Both the position numbers and the translations under genes were made by a program. 64,000 nucleotides of DNA from Ascaphus truei (Eukaryota; Chordata; Amphibia; Anura; Ascaphidae), in assembly GCA_036426205.1 (NCBI GenBank), contig CM071574.1, forward strand, positions 9,348,864 through 9,412,863. The letters run 5' to 3'. Positions 49,735-61,864 of this stretch are shown piece by piece. Under the pieces are notes generated by a model, which saw only the letters and a program-made list of their open reading frames with translations, made no database searches and was not told the origin of the DNA. Position 1 is the stretch's first letter. Each line of letters opens with the position of its first letter.

Positions 49735-50020
49735 CAGGAGGGCCCCACTAATATGGCGAGTTCCGTTCTGAGGACCCGCTGTAAAGCAAAAATCGCCGGA
49801 AAGTGGAACCGGCGATTTTCGTTAGGTGCGCATGCGCAGAACCGGCAATGCGCCATTCTGCGCATGTGCGACAGAAGGAAACCCCTCCATTCTGCGCATG
49901 CGCGACCCCTGGCCGGCCTGTTTTGCGCATGCGTGGATATGGCGGCGATATGCGGCGACATGGCGGCCCCCTTCTCGGCACCGCCGTATCGGCGGATCGC
50001 CGAGAAGCGGGGCCCTGCTG
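49735..50020. mobile_element. TA-flanked MITE rich in GCGCATGCGC motifs
   Basis: The ends (TA)CAGGAGGGCCCCACT and AGCGGGGCCCTGCTG(TA) are inverted repeats flanked by TA, which fits a Tc1/mariner-like target. The interior has four GCGCATGYGC-type palindromes (about 49828, 49860, 49893, 49923) and CGGCGATTTTCG hairpins. Open frames on both strands are artefacts of the palindromes. Confidence 0.75.
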
Positions 50021-50650
50021 TATATATAACATGTAAAGTAACTTCACACTAATATTGTTAATATATGAAATTAATGTAGTGAAGGATTAATTAATATTGA
50101 TTAAGTGCAATAGTGTGTAAGTGTAATACTAAACTATTATTGGGGTACTGATTATAACATACATACAGTGGTACAATTACATAAAAACAACAAAAAGGAA
50201 GAAAATATAAAAACCAGTCCTTATGAAAAGTCCATCAAGTATTGGATAATTATATCCGGTAGGGGGGTCTCCGGCTGCTCTCAAGAGGATTAACCAAATC
50301 CGATTAGAAACCTAAAGAGAAAAAGAGAAGAGAGAGCGCACGCCCCATAGTGTAAAAAAGTACATATATTGTAGGGAAGGATAGGGAAGGGGAAGAATAT
50401 CACTCACAAGGGTATCTAAAATATAGGCAATTGTGATCATATATATCACCACCAAGCCGGAATCTCCACATGTAGTCCGCAACCCAAATGTCACTGGGCA
50501 GTACCGGGGAACAGCGATATCTGGAAGGCCAAAGATTGCTGCGATAGGTCCTCAAAACGATCCGTATGGAACTTCAGCAGGGTCTCCTGATGTTTTCTAG
50601 CCACAATTCTGCTCCGCGTGTGTTCCGGCTTGAACACGCGCTGCGTGATG

Positions 50651-50953
50651 ACGTATAACAATACACACAATTGTTGACCCCTTTTGTGATGTATATATAT
50701 GCACTCCTATAATGAGACTCAAAAACTGTGTTTGTCCCTATGTTGGTTTAACACCTATTGGTGTTTTAGTGCTCTGGATATTAATTTGTACCCCAGAGTT
50801 TATGATAAAAATGCACCAATACCCTTACTGATGATATTTGGACCTATTGAGTATATACTACTGGTTCTATACAGCTCAATACTCCCATGAGTGTTTTTGG
50901 AGTGCATATATATACACCACAACATGGGTCAACAATTGTGTGTATTGTTATAT
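50651..50953. repeat. ~300-bp foldback repeat
   Basis: The left arm (AACAATACACACAATTGTTG, GATGTATATATATGCACTCC) pairs with the right arm (GGAGTGCATATATATACACC, CAACAATTGTGTGTATTGTT), with about 190 bp between the arms. Confidence 0.8.
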
Positions 50954-51065
50954 ATTTGTTATATATTTTTTAATCTGACTTTATGTGTTTATGACTTGTT
51001 TGTTGCTTACTAAAACTGGTCATGGATATATTATTACCAATCTCATTGTAACTATTTTTAATAAT

Positions 51066-51795
51066 ACTATTAAAAGGTTATAAGTATAAATCATCATATC
51101 ACACTGTGAGTGCGTTCAAAAGGGCTTTCTTTTTTTCTTTAAGTATCATACTGTATCTACTTATTATCTCTATTGCACCACAGTGAATAAACTTTAAATA
51201 TTAAGTGGAAGCGGGAGCTTTCTTTACCTAACCCCTCCCTTCCCCCAATCCCCTCCTTTCTTACCCATAGTATTAAACGTAGTGGTCAAGTGATCAGCTT
51301 TTATTCATTCAATGTTTCGGTTAAAGGTCTCTTATGCTGGACCGAAGCAGATGAATAAACACTGATCACTTGACCACTACCTCGGAGTACAACAAAAAAT
51401 TATCCGGCGCCTAAAACCAATCCAAAAATGTACTATTAAAAGGTTATAAGTATAAATCATCATATCACACTGCGAGTGCGTTCAAAAGGGCTTTCTTTTT
51501 TTCTTTAAGTATCATACTGTATCTACTTATTATCTCTATTGCACCACAGTGAATAAACTTTAAATATTAAGCGGAAGCGGGAGCTTTCTTTACCCAACCC
51601 CTCCCTTCCCACAATCCCTTCCTTTCTTACCCATAGTATTAAACGTAGTGGTCAAGTGATCAGCTTTTATTCATTCAATGTTTCGGTTTAAGGTCTCTTA
51701 TGCTGGACCGAAGCAGATGAATAAACACTGATCACTTGACCACTACCTCGGAGTACAACAAAAAATCCGGCGCCTAAAACCAATCCAAAAATGTA
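51066..51795 (+). repeat. 366-bp perfect-order tandem duplication
   Basis: Copy 1 is 51066-51431 and copy 2 is 51432-51795. They differ by only a few substitutions (for example CACTGTGAGTG and CACTGCGAGTG) and one 3-bp deletion in copy 2. Each copy contains an internal hairpin pairing TAGTGGTCAAGTGATCAG with CTGATCACTTGACCACTA, around CCGAAGCAG and TTTCGG. Confidence 0.92.
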
Positions 51796-52505
51796 CAGTG
51801 AGAAAACCTGACCATATAAAATGTCCAGTCCTGTTGAACTAGGGGTCTTCAGATAGATCTTGAAGGTTGTCTCACAATATGTGGAGAAAAAAACCAGAGA
51901 CCAATCATAGTGTTTAACTGTACAACTGCTGATAAGACAAACAGATAATACAAACTCAACAAACAAACAATGAACACAAAACCGACCAACAGACACTAAC
52001 ACTAAACTAAACAACACCCAGTGATGAGCCAAAAATGACTGATTTAATAAAATGCACTTAAAATTAAATTGTAACATACACAGGGGTTGAAGATATGAGA
52101 ACTCTGCTCCGGTAGGGGAAAAATTGAAAACCTACTTACAACCAGCAGGATTTAGAAGGCATAGTTGGTAGTCCCTTCCCAGAAACGGACCCCAACACCG
52201 TGAAACTTGTACCCCCAGATAGCCCGTCCCGCCGCCGCGTTTGCCGCCACTCTGGTCAGTCCCCGTTGATAGCACCGCCAGGGTCGAGCTTCACAGCTCT
52301 GTCTGCATACAACCGTCCCATGTACCAATTGCAGACAGAGTTTTACAGTTAAACACTATGATTGGTCTCTGTTTTTTTCTCCACATATTGTGAGACAACC
52401 TTCAAGATCTATCTGAAGACCCCTAGTTCAACAGGACTATTTTATATGGTCAGGTTTTTTCACTGTACATTTTTGGATTAGTTTTAGGTGCTGGATTATT
52501 TTTTG
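51770..52505. repeat. ~735-bp foldback repeat
   Basis: The left arm (about 51770-51927) reads CCAATCCAAAAATGTACAGT and onward to AGACCAATCATAGTGTTTAAC. It pairs almost fully with the right arm (52341-52505). The middle (51930-52340) is unrelated sequence with GC-rich parts. The second copy of the 366-bp duplication ends inside its left arm. Confidence 0.85.
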
Positions 52506-53023
52506 TTGCATTCTGTATGTGATTTGTGTTGGTCTCATTGATCCTGGCAGCCTATCCTATAGATATAGGGTTATTTTGGTATTCACTAGTAGTGTTTATT
52601 TTACACTAAATTAATTATTGCATTAGCACTATAAGCACACTATCCCTATTTTTGCACACCTCGGAGTGCTTCTATATTCACTGTTGAGATTCAGCACCCG
52701 CAAGTATTGTTTGTTCTCTTTGAGTGCCTGTAAATGCTTCACAAATTGCTGGACCATTTTCCACTTTCTTGACAGATCAGTTTAAATCTCTGTATTTTAC
52801 CCATTTGTAATGTGAAAATAGTGAAAGCCCTTTAGGATATCTGTTCAAACCATACAGCCAGACATACTCTGATAGGATTCCCCCTCAGAGGTGGTAACAT
52901 GAAAACCTTTGATGTACAGTATAATTGTAAATTGCTTTGGCATTTAAAGGCAGCGTATACAAATAATAATTATTATGTAGAGATTAAGAAGGAAGTGGGA
53001 AATGTGGATTATATTTTATCCAC

Positions 53024-53691
53024 AGAAACAGAGTGACTAGTCGCTCACCTAGTAGTATGAGGAGAATAAAAAACTAGGTGCTTAGGGAATGGTAGTACAA
53101 ATAAACACTTGAACAAGTGACTAGAAGGGGTCACTAAAAGCCCTAATAACAGCACTCAAAGTCACCATACACAGGTAAGTATATGGTAGGGACTGGATAT
53201 AAGTATATTACAAGTGGTGGTATGATTATCTTTAGCAGCGTTTGATGTTGCGCAGTATGACCGTCATCACTGTTTAGCAAGTCACCTGTATATATCGTAC
53301 TGCATGAATAGACACATACTGTGTAATCTACTGTATCTACCTTCTACACCATAGGGTATTTCCCTCCAGCTATGTGTATTCACACATGAGCCAATTTACC
53401 CCACTACCGTTCGTTCCCTGAGGATTTTAATATCCTGTGCTGTGTGTGTGTATATATGATCCCTTTAGTTGTTAAGTTGCGTCGGTCGTTATATTAATAA
53501 AACTTTATTATTTTTGGTTTTAATTACTGTTTGAAGTCTTGTGGCTTGGGGTCTATATACCCCTATTTTTGGTCCTAGTAAATATACTTATATCCAGTCC
53601 CTACCATATACTTACCTGTGTATGGTGACTTTGAGTGCTGTTATTAGGGCTTTTAGTGACCCCTTCTAGTCACTTGTTCAAGTGTTTATTT
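53024..53691. repeat. ~670-bp foldback repeat with 16-bp flanking direct repeat
   Basis: The left arm (about 53096-53214, AACACTTGAACAAGTGACTA to CTGGATATAAGTATATTAC) pairs with the right arm (53577-53690). TTATATTTTATCCACA occurs just before (about 53008) and again just after (about 53691), as a target duplication would. Confidence 0.85.
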
Positions 53692-53732
53692 ATATTTTAT
53701 CCACAATCTCTAAACATAATTAAGAATAATAG

Positions 53733-53840
53733 CATGTTCTTGTATAGCGCTGCTAGTTTTACGTAGTGCATTACAGAGACATTTTGCAGGCACAGGTCCC
53801 TGCCCCGTGGAGCTTACCATCTATGTTTCTGGTGCCTGAC
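53733..53840 (-). repeat. SINE- or LINE-tail-like repeat (family of 8215)
   Basis: AATAATAGCATGTTCTTGTA, TAGCGCTGCTAGTTTTACG and CATTTTGCAGGCACAG are the reverse of the 8215 element. Confidence 0.7.
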
Positions 53841-55056
53841 CATCAGTCTGTCATGCTGTGTGTCTCCAGCAACCTTTGGTCATTGTTGGACCTGCCCTTC
53901 AGGGGAAATTCACTAACCTCTGGTATAGGTTCATGTGTTAAATGCCGTTCAAGTCAATGGCAGAAATTGCAGTGAATATCCACTTTCCAGGAAAATGGTC
54001 TGATTATTATTTTTTGTTTGTTTTTACTGTAATTTCCAAAATATTGACCACAAAAATCTTACCAAAACTATTTTAGTTTCTACTCTGCCATCATTGGACT
54101 GTATTTAATCCATTGCCTCATCTGGTCAAAGAAATTACTTCAAAGCTCAAAGGGGATATCTGTTGCGACTTTAAACACCGTTTACAAGTATGGATGCTGA
54201 ACTCCTTTTTATGGACCACCTTACTCAAAAAGGCCACATTCCACATTGAGACCCTCCCACAACTCTGCTTTACAATCACATAGCCCATTTAATGCCAGCA
54301 CAGCTATGCGTTTCAAGTCCCTTTTGCCACAAAGGACCAACGCATTTGATTGAGGACCCAGAATTTATGAGTATAGAACATTCACTATATATTATTTAAC
54401 ATTATAGTTATTATCACTACCATCTCTATTTTCACTAACACAATATTTTAGCCATACCTGTTTTCATATCACTATCCATCACCTTCATATCCACGTCAAA
54501 CTATCCCCCCGTTTATTCTGTTGCCTTTTCTAAATAATCGGACAGCTAGTAGTGCATCCCCATGCCAATCTCTGGGCTGTTCCCTGTTTTTGTGCATCGC
54601 AACCATTGCCAACGTGTTCGTCATATTATAATAAAATATGCATGGCTACTGTATTTAAAGTCAACAGTTTTTATTTTGCAATAATTACACAGAACTCAGG
54701 AGCACATGTTTTTGCATACTGAAAACTAATTATAGTGACAGCTATTGCAAAATGTGTTTGTGCCTCAAAGATACTCTTTATTAGAACTGAAGAAACCTCT
54801 GAGGCTGCATTTTGTTTTGTATTAGTTATAATGATTTCAGATGCTGCTTGAGTCCTTGGGGTGTTGAAGCGAAGACTCACAAATGCAAAATATGAACCCC
54901 TTCACTCCCAGTGGTACCTGCAATGCATTACAATGAAATGAGATGGTCATGTTCTGTCTCTCCCCATGATTATACTGCAGCAGAAAGTAATACAAGGCGG
55001 AGAGGAATGAAGTGTTGCAAACTGCAGCATTGCTCCACAACTTGCGTCATTTGAAA

Positions 55057-55080
55057 CAGGGGTGGCCAACTCCAGTCCCT
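55057..55080. mobile_element. hAT MITE terminal fragment
   Basis: CAGGGGTGGCCAACTCCAGT matches the consensus left end of the 3391 family exactly, then stops. Confidence 0.7.
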
Positions 55081-56624
55081 AGTTTGGTCCAATTGCCCCC
55101 TGAGCACTTTGGGAAGTGGGTATAGGAGGAGTTAGGGGAGGAGAGTCAGCACAAAATTCTGAGATAGATACAAAATAAATCCCCCAGGTTTAGGTGGTGT
55201 TATGCTCTGCTCCAAAGGGATCGGACTCAAATGTAAGAAGCCAGATTACAAAAAATGACACGTCGCTGCTCCCAAACGGATGCAGATGCTCAGTGGCACA
55301 ATTTGCACCATTTTTTTAAACATATCCCCCCAAGGGTGATTGCACAGATTCAACCATCTAAAGCTTGTGTTCTTCAGAGCCCAATGATGAGCAATCGATG
55401 AACACCCGTGACATCTTCAATTCTCAGTGTTCCGACAGAGGTCACTGCTCCGTGCAGGGGTCCCCTGCTGGTTTAAGTTGGGTTGTGACTGCTTTGGTGC
55501 CAGAGGGTTCTGCAACACACACAGTGAGTGAGAGAGTCACATCGCTGCTGGGGATATCACTCAGGGGAAATGGTTAAATGTGCACAGGGGATAAGACATA
55601 GAATCAGCGTGGAAGACCAATGATGTTCGCTTTTCCCAACAGACGAACTTTGGGTCTGGCAATGCCTCTGCCATAAGAAGCTAGGCTGAAAAGGAACTCC
55701 AATCCAAAATTCATTTGTAGAGTTAGCACCATCACTAGCAACAGGGCAGCAACATGTTATAAAGCAAAGCATTGCAAATTGTAACCCCCCTCTGGCACTG
55801 AATGGAGTTACTGTACAGTACATTACAATTAAGTTTTATGTCGTAGGGTGCACATTCCTGGCAAAAGCATATTGCCTAACTCCCTCATGCTGAATGACCC
55901 TGATGCTACTTGCAACGCAGGGAAGTGCAGTCCCCACCAGACCATCTCATTGAGCTGTTTTCTTAGTCTAATGACATCCTGCTGGTTAATCTATGTTGTG
56001 ACAAGCGTAGCATGCAAGTTAGCAAAACAAGATGCCTCTCTCTAAACTATATCTAATCACATTTCGGTAATAAGCTGTGATATGTAATGTTTCTACAGTT
56101 ATATTCCGAAACATATTATCTCTAAGTTATTTTTATACAAAATATAATGCTAATGAAGCAGGGATACATTTAGACCCATATAATTACTCAGCGATCCTAT
56201 TCCATATGTAACATATTATGGAGCAACTTGTGATATGTGATTGTATAAAATAACAGATTATTTTCAAAAGCACCATAACAATTACTGCTTGTGTTAGGTA
56301 TTCATTGTGTTCTGGGTGGAAAATGTGTTTCAGCGGATATTTCTCCCATTAATAATAATAATAATAATAATATTTTTTATGATGCTCCTGCTTTGTTATC
56401 GTGTAGGTATAAGGTGCGTCTTGTATAATAAGCTGTCTCTTTCAATTTGCCCTATTCCTCAAAGCGATGATGCTGGTTTTCAAACCAGTGCTAAGCACGG
56501 GGCTACTGAGGCTACAGTTACCACAGGGATAATTATTTTTATATTTTATTTTTGATTGTAAAATAAATACATACAGTTTGTGTTTTCCATTAATGGGCCG
56601 TTTTGTTTGTGCTCCACTCATAAG

Positions 56625-56794
56625 GTTTTTTTGGAAGACTTCTGAGTGGAAGGAATGCAAAGTTCCCCTTCTCCTTGACCAGCTTGACTCGCGCCGGAAC
56701 CCCCATATCGCTCTGTGTGGCGGTGGAATTCAAACCCGCGAGGGATTTTGTGCCCAAAGCCTGGCGGAGTCTGGAACTCAAAAACTTAAAGAAG
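56625..56794 (+). CDS. THSD7B: THSD7B internal coding exon (third visible)
   Basis: The acceptor AG is at 56623-56624. The first base completes a GGG glycine codon, giving CPG-FFWKTSEWKEC across the junction, as expected for the THSD7B segment CPxxxWRTSEWKEC. The donor GTCAGT starts at 56795 and leaves one base of a split codon. The 56 complete codons contain an atypical TSP1-like repeat: WKTSEWKEC, then the diagnostic CGGGIQTRE and FCAQSLAES, ending in KLKE. The phase matches the preceding exon 13.9 kb upstream. No later exon of the gene was recognised in the remaining 7.2 kb, so the next intron is at least that long. Confidence 0.9.
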
Positions 56795-56869
56795 GTCAGT
56801 GCTTTTCAAATGTCAACATCCAACATTAACCATTTGTAAACTCATTGTTTATTTTATCGTTCTGTACGT

Positions 56870-56950
56870 ATAGGACATACTTGAAAATGAGAGGTAACTC
56901 TCAATGTACTACTTCCTGGTAAAATATTTTCTAAATAAATAAAAATAAAT
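56870..56950 (-). repeat. Interspersed repeat tail, ATTTTACCAGGAAG family
   Basis: GGACATACTTGAAAATGAGA, GGTAACTCTCAATGTAC and TTCCTGGTAAAATATTTT are the reverse of 30340-30420. It lies just after the third THSD7B exon. Confidence 0.7.
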
Positions 56951-56995
56951 GTATAATATTACAAATAGTTATAGAAAATGATAAACTCACCTTTT

Positions 56996-57180
56996 CCTTT
57001 TGGTCTCACCAAGTTAGAGGCCTGACGAAGGGACCAGGGGGCCTTGAAACGTTGCACTAGTTTGCACATGTAGCAGTGTGTGTCTGCTGACTTACCTACC
57101 TTTGTGTGTTCTGATATATTTAATGTATTGTCGCTGCTTTTTTGATACATTACAGAAGAAACTTGGTGAGACCTAAAGGG
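56996..57180. repeat. ~185-bp foldback repeat
   Basis: CCTTTTGGTCTCACCAAGTT at the left pairs with AACTTGGTGAGACCTAAAGG at the right. The interior contains TTGAAACGTTGCAC. Confidence 0.75.
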
Positions 57181-59029
57181 AAACGTGAGCTGATCATTTT
57201 CTCTTATTGCTTTTTTGAGTTCTGATCCAATATGTTTTTCTTTGTAGTTGTTTGTATCTCGCGGTATGGATGCAGGATCCTAGCACCTCAATCTAAATGA
57301 TATAAAACAGAGTGAGTGCAAGCTCATTTTGTTGTACACATAGATGTGTATATATGTGTTCCCATAGAGTTTCTATTGTACTCTTATTTTAGAGCCTGGA
57401 AAAATACCATCTGTTTGTTACATTAGCAAATTCACAAACAGTTGGTACAGGGATTTGAACGGATAAGGCCACTGGAAAGACTATTGATGTGCCACTTCCA
57501 ATATGTTTTTCTCATATACAGTATTTGATATACACAAAACAAGGTGCATTAAATGTTATATTGTCACCACCTGAAGGTGTTAACAAAATCCATGTAACAG
57601 TAACAGCAAAATGACATACAATGGTGAATGGTGAAGTACAGGGTATTAGAAGGAGACATGTAAGAGGTGGCGACTGGCCGAATTAATCAGAAACAGATCA
57701 TATAGGCTGGATTTGACTTGCCTCTAGATCCATCATCTGAACCCGCAGAACAATGCTGCCTCAAGTGAACTATAGAAGCGTGACAACTTTAGAATGATCA
57801 CAGTCAATATTTGCTGGAGATTTGCCTTTGAAGCCAGTTGCTTTCCCTAGAAAGTCTTTGACAAAGTGTTTCTTTGGCTTATCTGGGGAAAAGCTTTACA
57901 ATTCCTGGATACATTTTAACTTTTTTTTCTATTTCTGACTTCTGATATTCTGCGTGAGAGGGAAATTTGGAGAATGGTCACAAAGCAAACAACACTCGTC
58001 TATGACTAAACTCCCATCTCTCTCCTTCAGTAATGATAAAAGGCTCAATTTAGATTCAGTTCACAACTGGTTATGCATTGATGTCCTGAGTTAGGAGGGT
58101 TGTTTTTTTTTTTAGACTGGTCAGTAATCAGTTTTGTGATTAATAACAGGATGCCAGCTGCTATTTATATTAAATGAATTCCATTCAGTATTTCTTTTAT
58201 ACATAAAATAAAACAACATTAATTAAGCTTTTACGTTATACTGTGTATGTAATTGCAGCATAGCTGTAAAGAGAGAGAAACCTTTAATGGCAGTATGAAT
58301 TGCAGTTGATTTTTCTAATCAGTTTTGTTGTGTATAAGCACTAATTAAATGTATTACTTTAGCAAAGAATTTCTCATTCTCATTTTCACACTGGGTAAAT
58401 GTTAGTATTGCAATAGTTTCTGCTGCTGTTGTACAAATACGTGTATATTCATGGAAAGAAGGTTAATAAAAATGGTTGGTTTTATAAAATGCCATAAATT
58501 TACAAAATGAATGTAAGATTTGCATTTTTGGGATGCAGAGTATTGATCTGCGGGTTTGCCAGACTTCTTGTAAGCTGAATTGTATTAAAGTTGCATGGGA
58601 TGAAAATAAATATGTAACAGCTGGATTTTCTAGTGGATGTAAAACATAAAATGATTGCATTTACGTTGGTGAGGTGTAAAGCAGACATGCTTTCAATGCG
58701 TAGTTCCTTCATATAATAGCAAAGCACTCTCCATCCAGCAACTGGGCAGTGTAAAATGTGGTAACTCTTCCTAGTTTGTAATATGAAGTTTAAGGAAGTA
58801 CCAATTTGGGCTAGATATATGACTGACGTTTAATTATGTTTGAACTTGGTTGGTTTCCCCAATATACTTCATAATAGGGCACGTACCATATGCATATTCC
58901 TATAGAGGTATGTGTGCTACCCTCTTTCTAGTCTTTTCAACTGGGGAGCCGGGGGGCGGCTCACGGGCTAAATCTGGACATCCCAGCCAAGCCATGTCCT
59001 AGGGCAGGGCTCTTTAACGGGGGGCACCG
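57181..59029. other. Unassigned intronic AT-rich stretch
   Basis: No exon of THSD7B and no recognised repeat was found. Confidence 0.5.
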
Positions 59030-59476
59030 GCAGGGCTGGCCCGTCCATTAGGCGAACCCAAGCAGTCGTCTAGGGCGCAACGGTCCTAGGGGCGCATTAA
59101 TAATAATAATGATTTTTTTCCTCTTATCATTTTTTATTTATTTATCTTTTTTTCAATCATTTTTTTTTTGTCCGGTATTTTGGTGCCCCGTTATTTTTAG
59201 GCCTCTCGGACCCAATGGGAAGGACTTACTTACCTGTGCCGGACGCCTCCGTGCTACCGGACGTCACAACTGATGTCACACAGTGTCTTGTTGCCATGGC
59301 AACCATGATGTCGCGTTACTATGGTAACGAGAAGCCGTGAGACGTCACGTAGGTGAAGTCCGCGGCGTCATTTGACACTGGATTCTGAAGGAGAAGCAGG
59401 GCAGCAGACCCAGGCAAGTGGGTCGCAAATTTTAAGTTTCGCTTAGGGCGCCTGAAACCGCGCGCCGGCCCTGCCC
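59030..59476. mobile_element. MITE with GGCAGGGCYGGC ends
   Basis: The left end GGCAGGGCTGGCCCG with TAGGGCGC pairs with the right end TTAGGGCGCCTG...GCCGGCCCTGCC. The interior (59260-59360) holds GACGTCAC and CATGGCAAC palindromes like those inside the 3-kb duplication. Confidence 0.7.
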
Positions 59477-59699
59477 ACAGGGTAAATCTGGTCCATTATG
59501 GGCTTTAGAATCACCCTTGGACCCTTTCCATTTTGTGGCATTTGTTTCTTCTTGTGAAGAGAAGTAGGATCAGGGACAAACGTTCATGTTAAATGATGCA
59601 GCTCCAAATTGCGTATTACAATAAAACACATAATTGCATAAAAAAAAAGTGCCATTTTCCTTGATCAATTCTGGATCATCTAACTGTTTGCGTCTTTGC

Positions 59700-60500
59700 C
59701 AAGGATACACATGTAACAGGTATTCCCTCTAGTCTGACCCACCCAATCTCATATTGGCCCGTGTGGTCTAACCAGCCCCCATTACATGGTCGTGTCTGGT
59801 GGTGCACCTGTAGGCAACAGGACTCCTGAGTCTCCCGCATGATGGTATTAGGGGATTGTCACTCCAGACAGGCAGCTGAGGTAGTGGGTGCGAGTCCTAC
59901 CTATATCACGTGCAGCGCCTCCACCTCATCAGGATCTATGCGTCCGCAGGGAGATGGTCCTGATGAGGAACTCCTTCTTGGTGGTGATTGCCCCTGGAGA
60001 GTAATTTCAGACTCACACAATGGGGGTCTCGTTGAACAAGCCATCTTTATTGCAGAAGTGGTATGGGCCAGCTGCCTCTCACAGTTAGCCGCTCAGCCGC
60101 ACATTTCTCCGTGCTCCCCTTTAAAAGGTACGCCCTCCCAATGGAGTGGGATCCCCTCTCCCTCCCAGGGAGATCACCCCTGTGCCAGGTCCCTGGACAC
60201 AGTTGGCCTTATATGGCTGGATATAGAACAGTGCCACTAGTTACTGCACTAGTGGGCACATCGATTCCGCCTCTGCCTCATTACACTCTCCTCAGAACTT
60301 GCTTCTCCACACTTCACCTCGCAGCATCAACACTAACTTTTGGCAGTGCAGTGCCTTATATACTTCAGGAGGCAGGCACATCTCTGATGTCACTAACTGT
60401 GGACTCAGAGCATGTAGCCACTCCCATCCATACATAGGGCACCTCGCCAGGGTGTGAGGGCAAACCTCCATGATTACTGCTGGCATCCCTGTAACTTACC
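59700..60500 (-). mobile_element. LTR-like dispersed element, family member E
   Basis: The reverse complement aligns with 11942-12690. It lacks coding sequence. The outermost bases TGTAACAGG at about 59715 are compatible with an LTR terminus. Confidence 0.6.
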
Positions 60501-60604
60501 GGGTTTACTGCCAGCAGAGGAGACAACTGCAGACCATTTTACATGCATGGCTACACACATTTACAGCGGAAGGTTCAGTCATACTGCATGGTCAATTGGA
60601 TTAC

Positions 60605-60623
60605 ATTTACATATATATATATT

Positions 60624-60661
<38 letters not shown>
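60605..60661. repeat. (TA)n microsatellite
   Basis: Two TA runs separated by TTTACA. Confidence 0.95.
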
Positions 60662-60667
<6 letters not shown>

Positions 60668-61864
60668 TGTGAGCAGTGGTATATAAGTTGACTCGTACAA
60701 GGAAGCATGAAATATCAATTCAAATTTCAGTGCTCACTGTCATGCATATTGTTTAAAATCACGAGCAAAAAAGGAAAATACTTCTTCAATTTCCGGTGTC
60801 TGTGATTCTCAAACCATGTGAGCGGAATCACAGGACCATTACGTTGTAAATAAATGCATTTATACACATACACTAGCTTATGTAAGTTGAGAACACACAG
60901 CCAGTGGCTAGACTTTCATATTTTGCTCAGTCTTTATCAATTCAGTAATGTGTAAAAATTCCAGATACAAAATCTACAACATTTTGCATAGTTATGCTGA
61001 CATGTTGGGTCATGGGTAACTGCTGCCATGTAACACGCCATGTAAAGGACCATGTAACAAACCATGCCAAGTGTTTACATCGGAATTCCTATAGGTTATA
61101 GAGGTTACAACAAAAGACAGGGGTGCACAATGCTACATCCGATTGACAAAACATATATGGTAATAAGTATAAAGTACAAATACTTCAATAATAATATTTT
61201 CTTGGTTATTTAGTTAAACCCCTTGGCCAAAGGTTATAGAGGTTGCATGCTGTACTTAACAACTATTTATTAATTTATCATTGGATAAGATTAAGGCTTA
61301 TTGTTCTCATGGGGATTTTTAAATTACGTTTGGCTTACTGTATGTGTACTCATTTAATTATGTATTAATTATGTATTACACTACAATCAAACAATGTTAT
61401 TCCAATTGACCACTATAGTGCTATAGGTCTGCAAAACAATACAATGGTTGGAGACTTTAAAAATCCATTGCTTCTAAGTCCAAAAGATAGCAGATAGTGC
61501 AGTGTTAAAAAATGGATAGAGGTGCGCTCAGAGACAAAATGTGCCACTCCCAAAATGGTATGAATAATTTGGGCAGATTATAACGTATTACAATTGTAAA
61601 AAGATGTGAAAAAATGCAGCTAATAAAGTTGATAGCTCAAGGCATCATGGTAGAACAAGAGTAAAGACGAAAATACCAGGGCATAAGTTCACAAATAGTT
61701 TTTAGTTGGGCATATACAAATATATATGTTATTGAATAGGTAAAAAGCACATGGATAGTGCCACATGGAATATATAATGCTAAATTGAAGGATAACAGTG
61801 TTACCAGATTTCCCGTAGGAGAATTGCTCTTTAGAAGTCGTTGCCAATTTGAAAGGCAGTGTTG
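60662..61864. other. Unassigned intronic AT-rich stretch
   Basis: Nothing recognised. Short TTATGTATTAATTATG-type local repeats occur near 61360. Confidence 0.5.

Larger units (their letters stand above)
42705..56624 (+). other. THSD7B large intron (13.9 kb)
   Basis: This intron separates two phase-compatible exons and is filled mainly by repeats, listed separately: palindromic MITEs, one 1.6-kb LTR-like element on the opposite strand, a CA microsatellite, a 366-bp tandem duplication and three long foldbacks. The stretches 43060-43840, 44460-45290, 46960-48950, 50030-50650, 52505-53000 and 53840-56300 show nothing I can assign. A (TAA)n run lies at about 56350-56372. Confidence 0.85.

Noticed and set aside
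49753..50052. Overlapping 67-99-codon frames on both strands
   Set aside because: They arise from the palindromic GC-rich MITE at 49735-50020.
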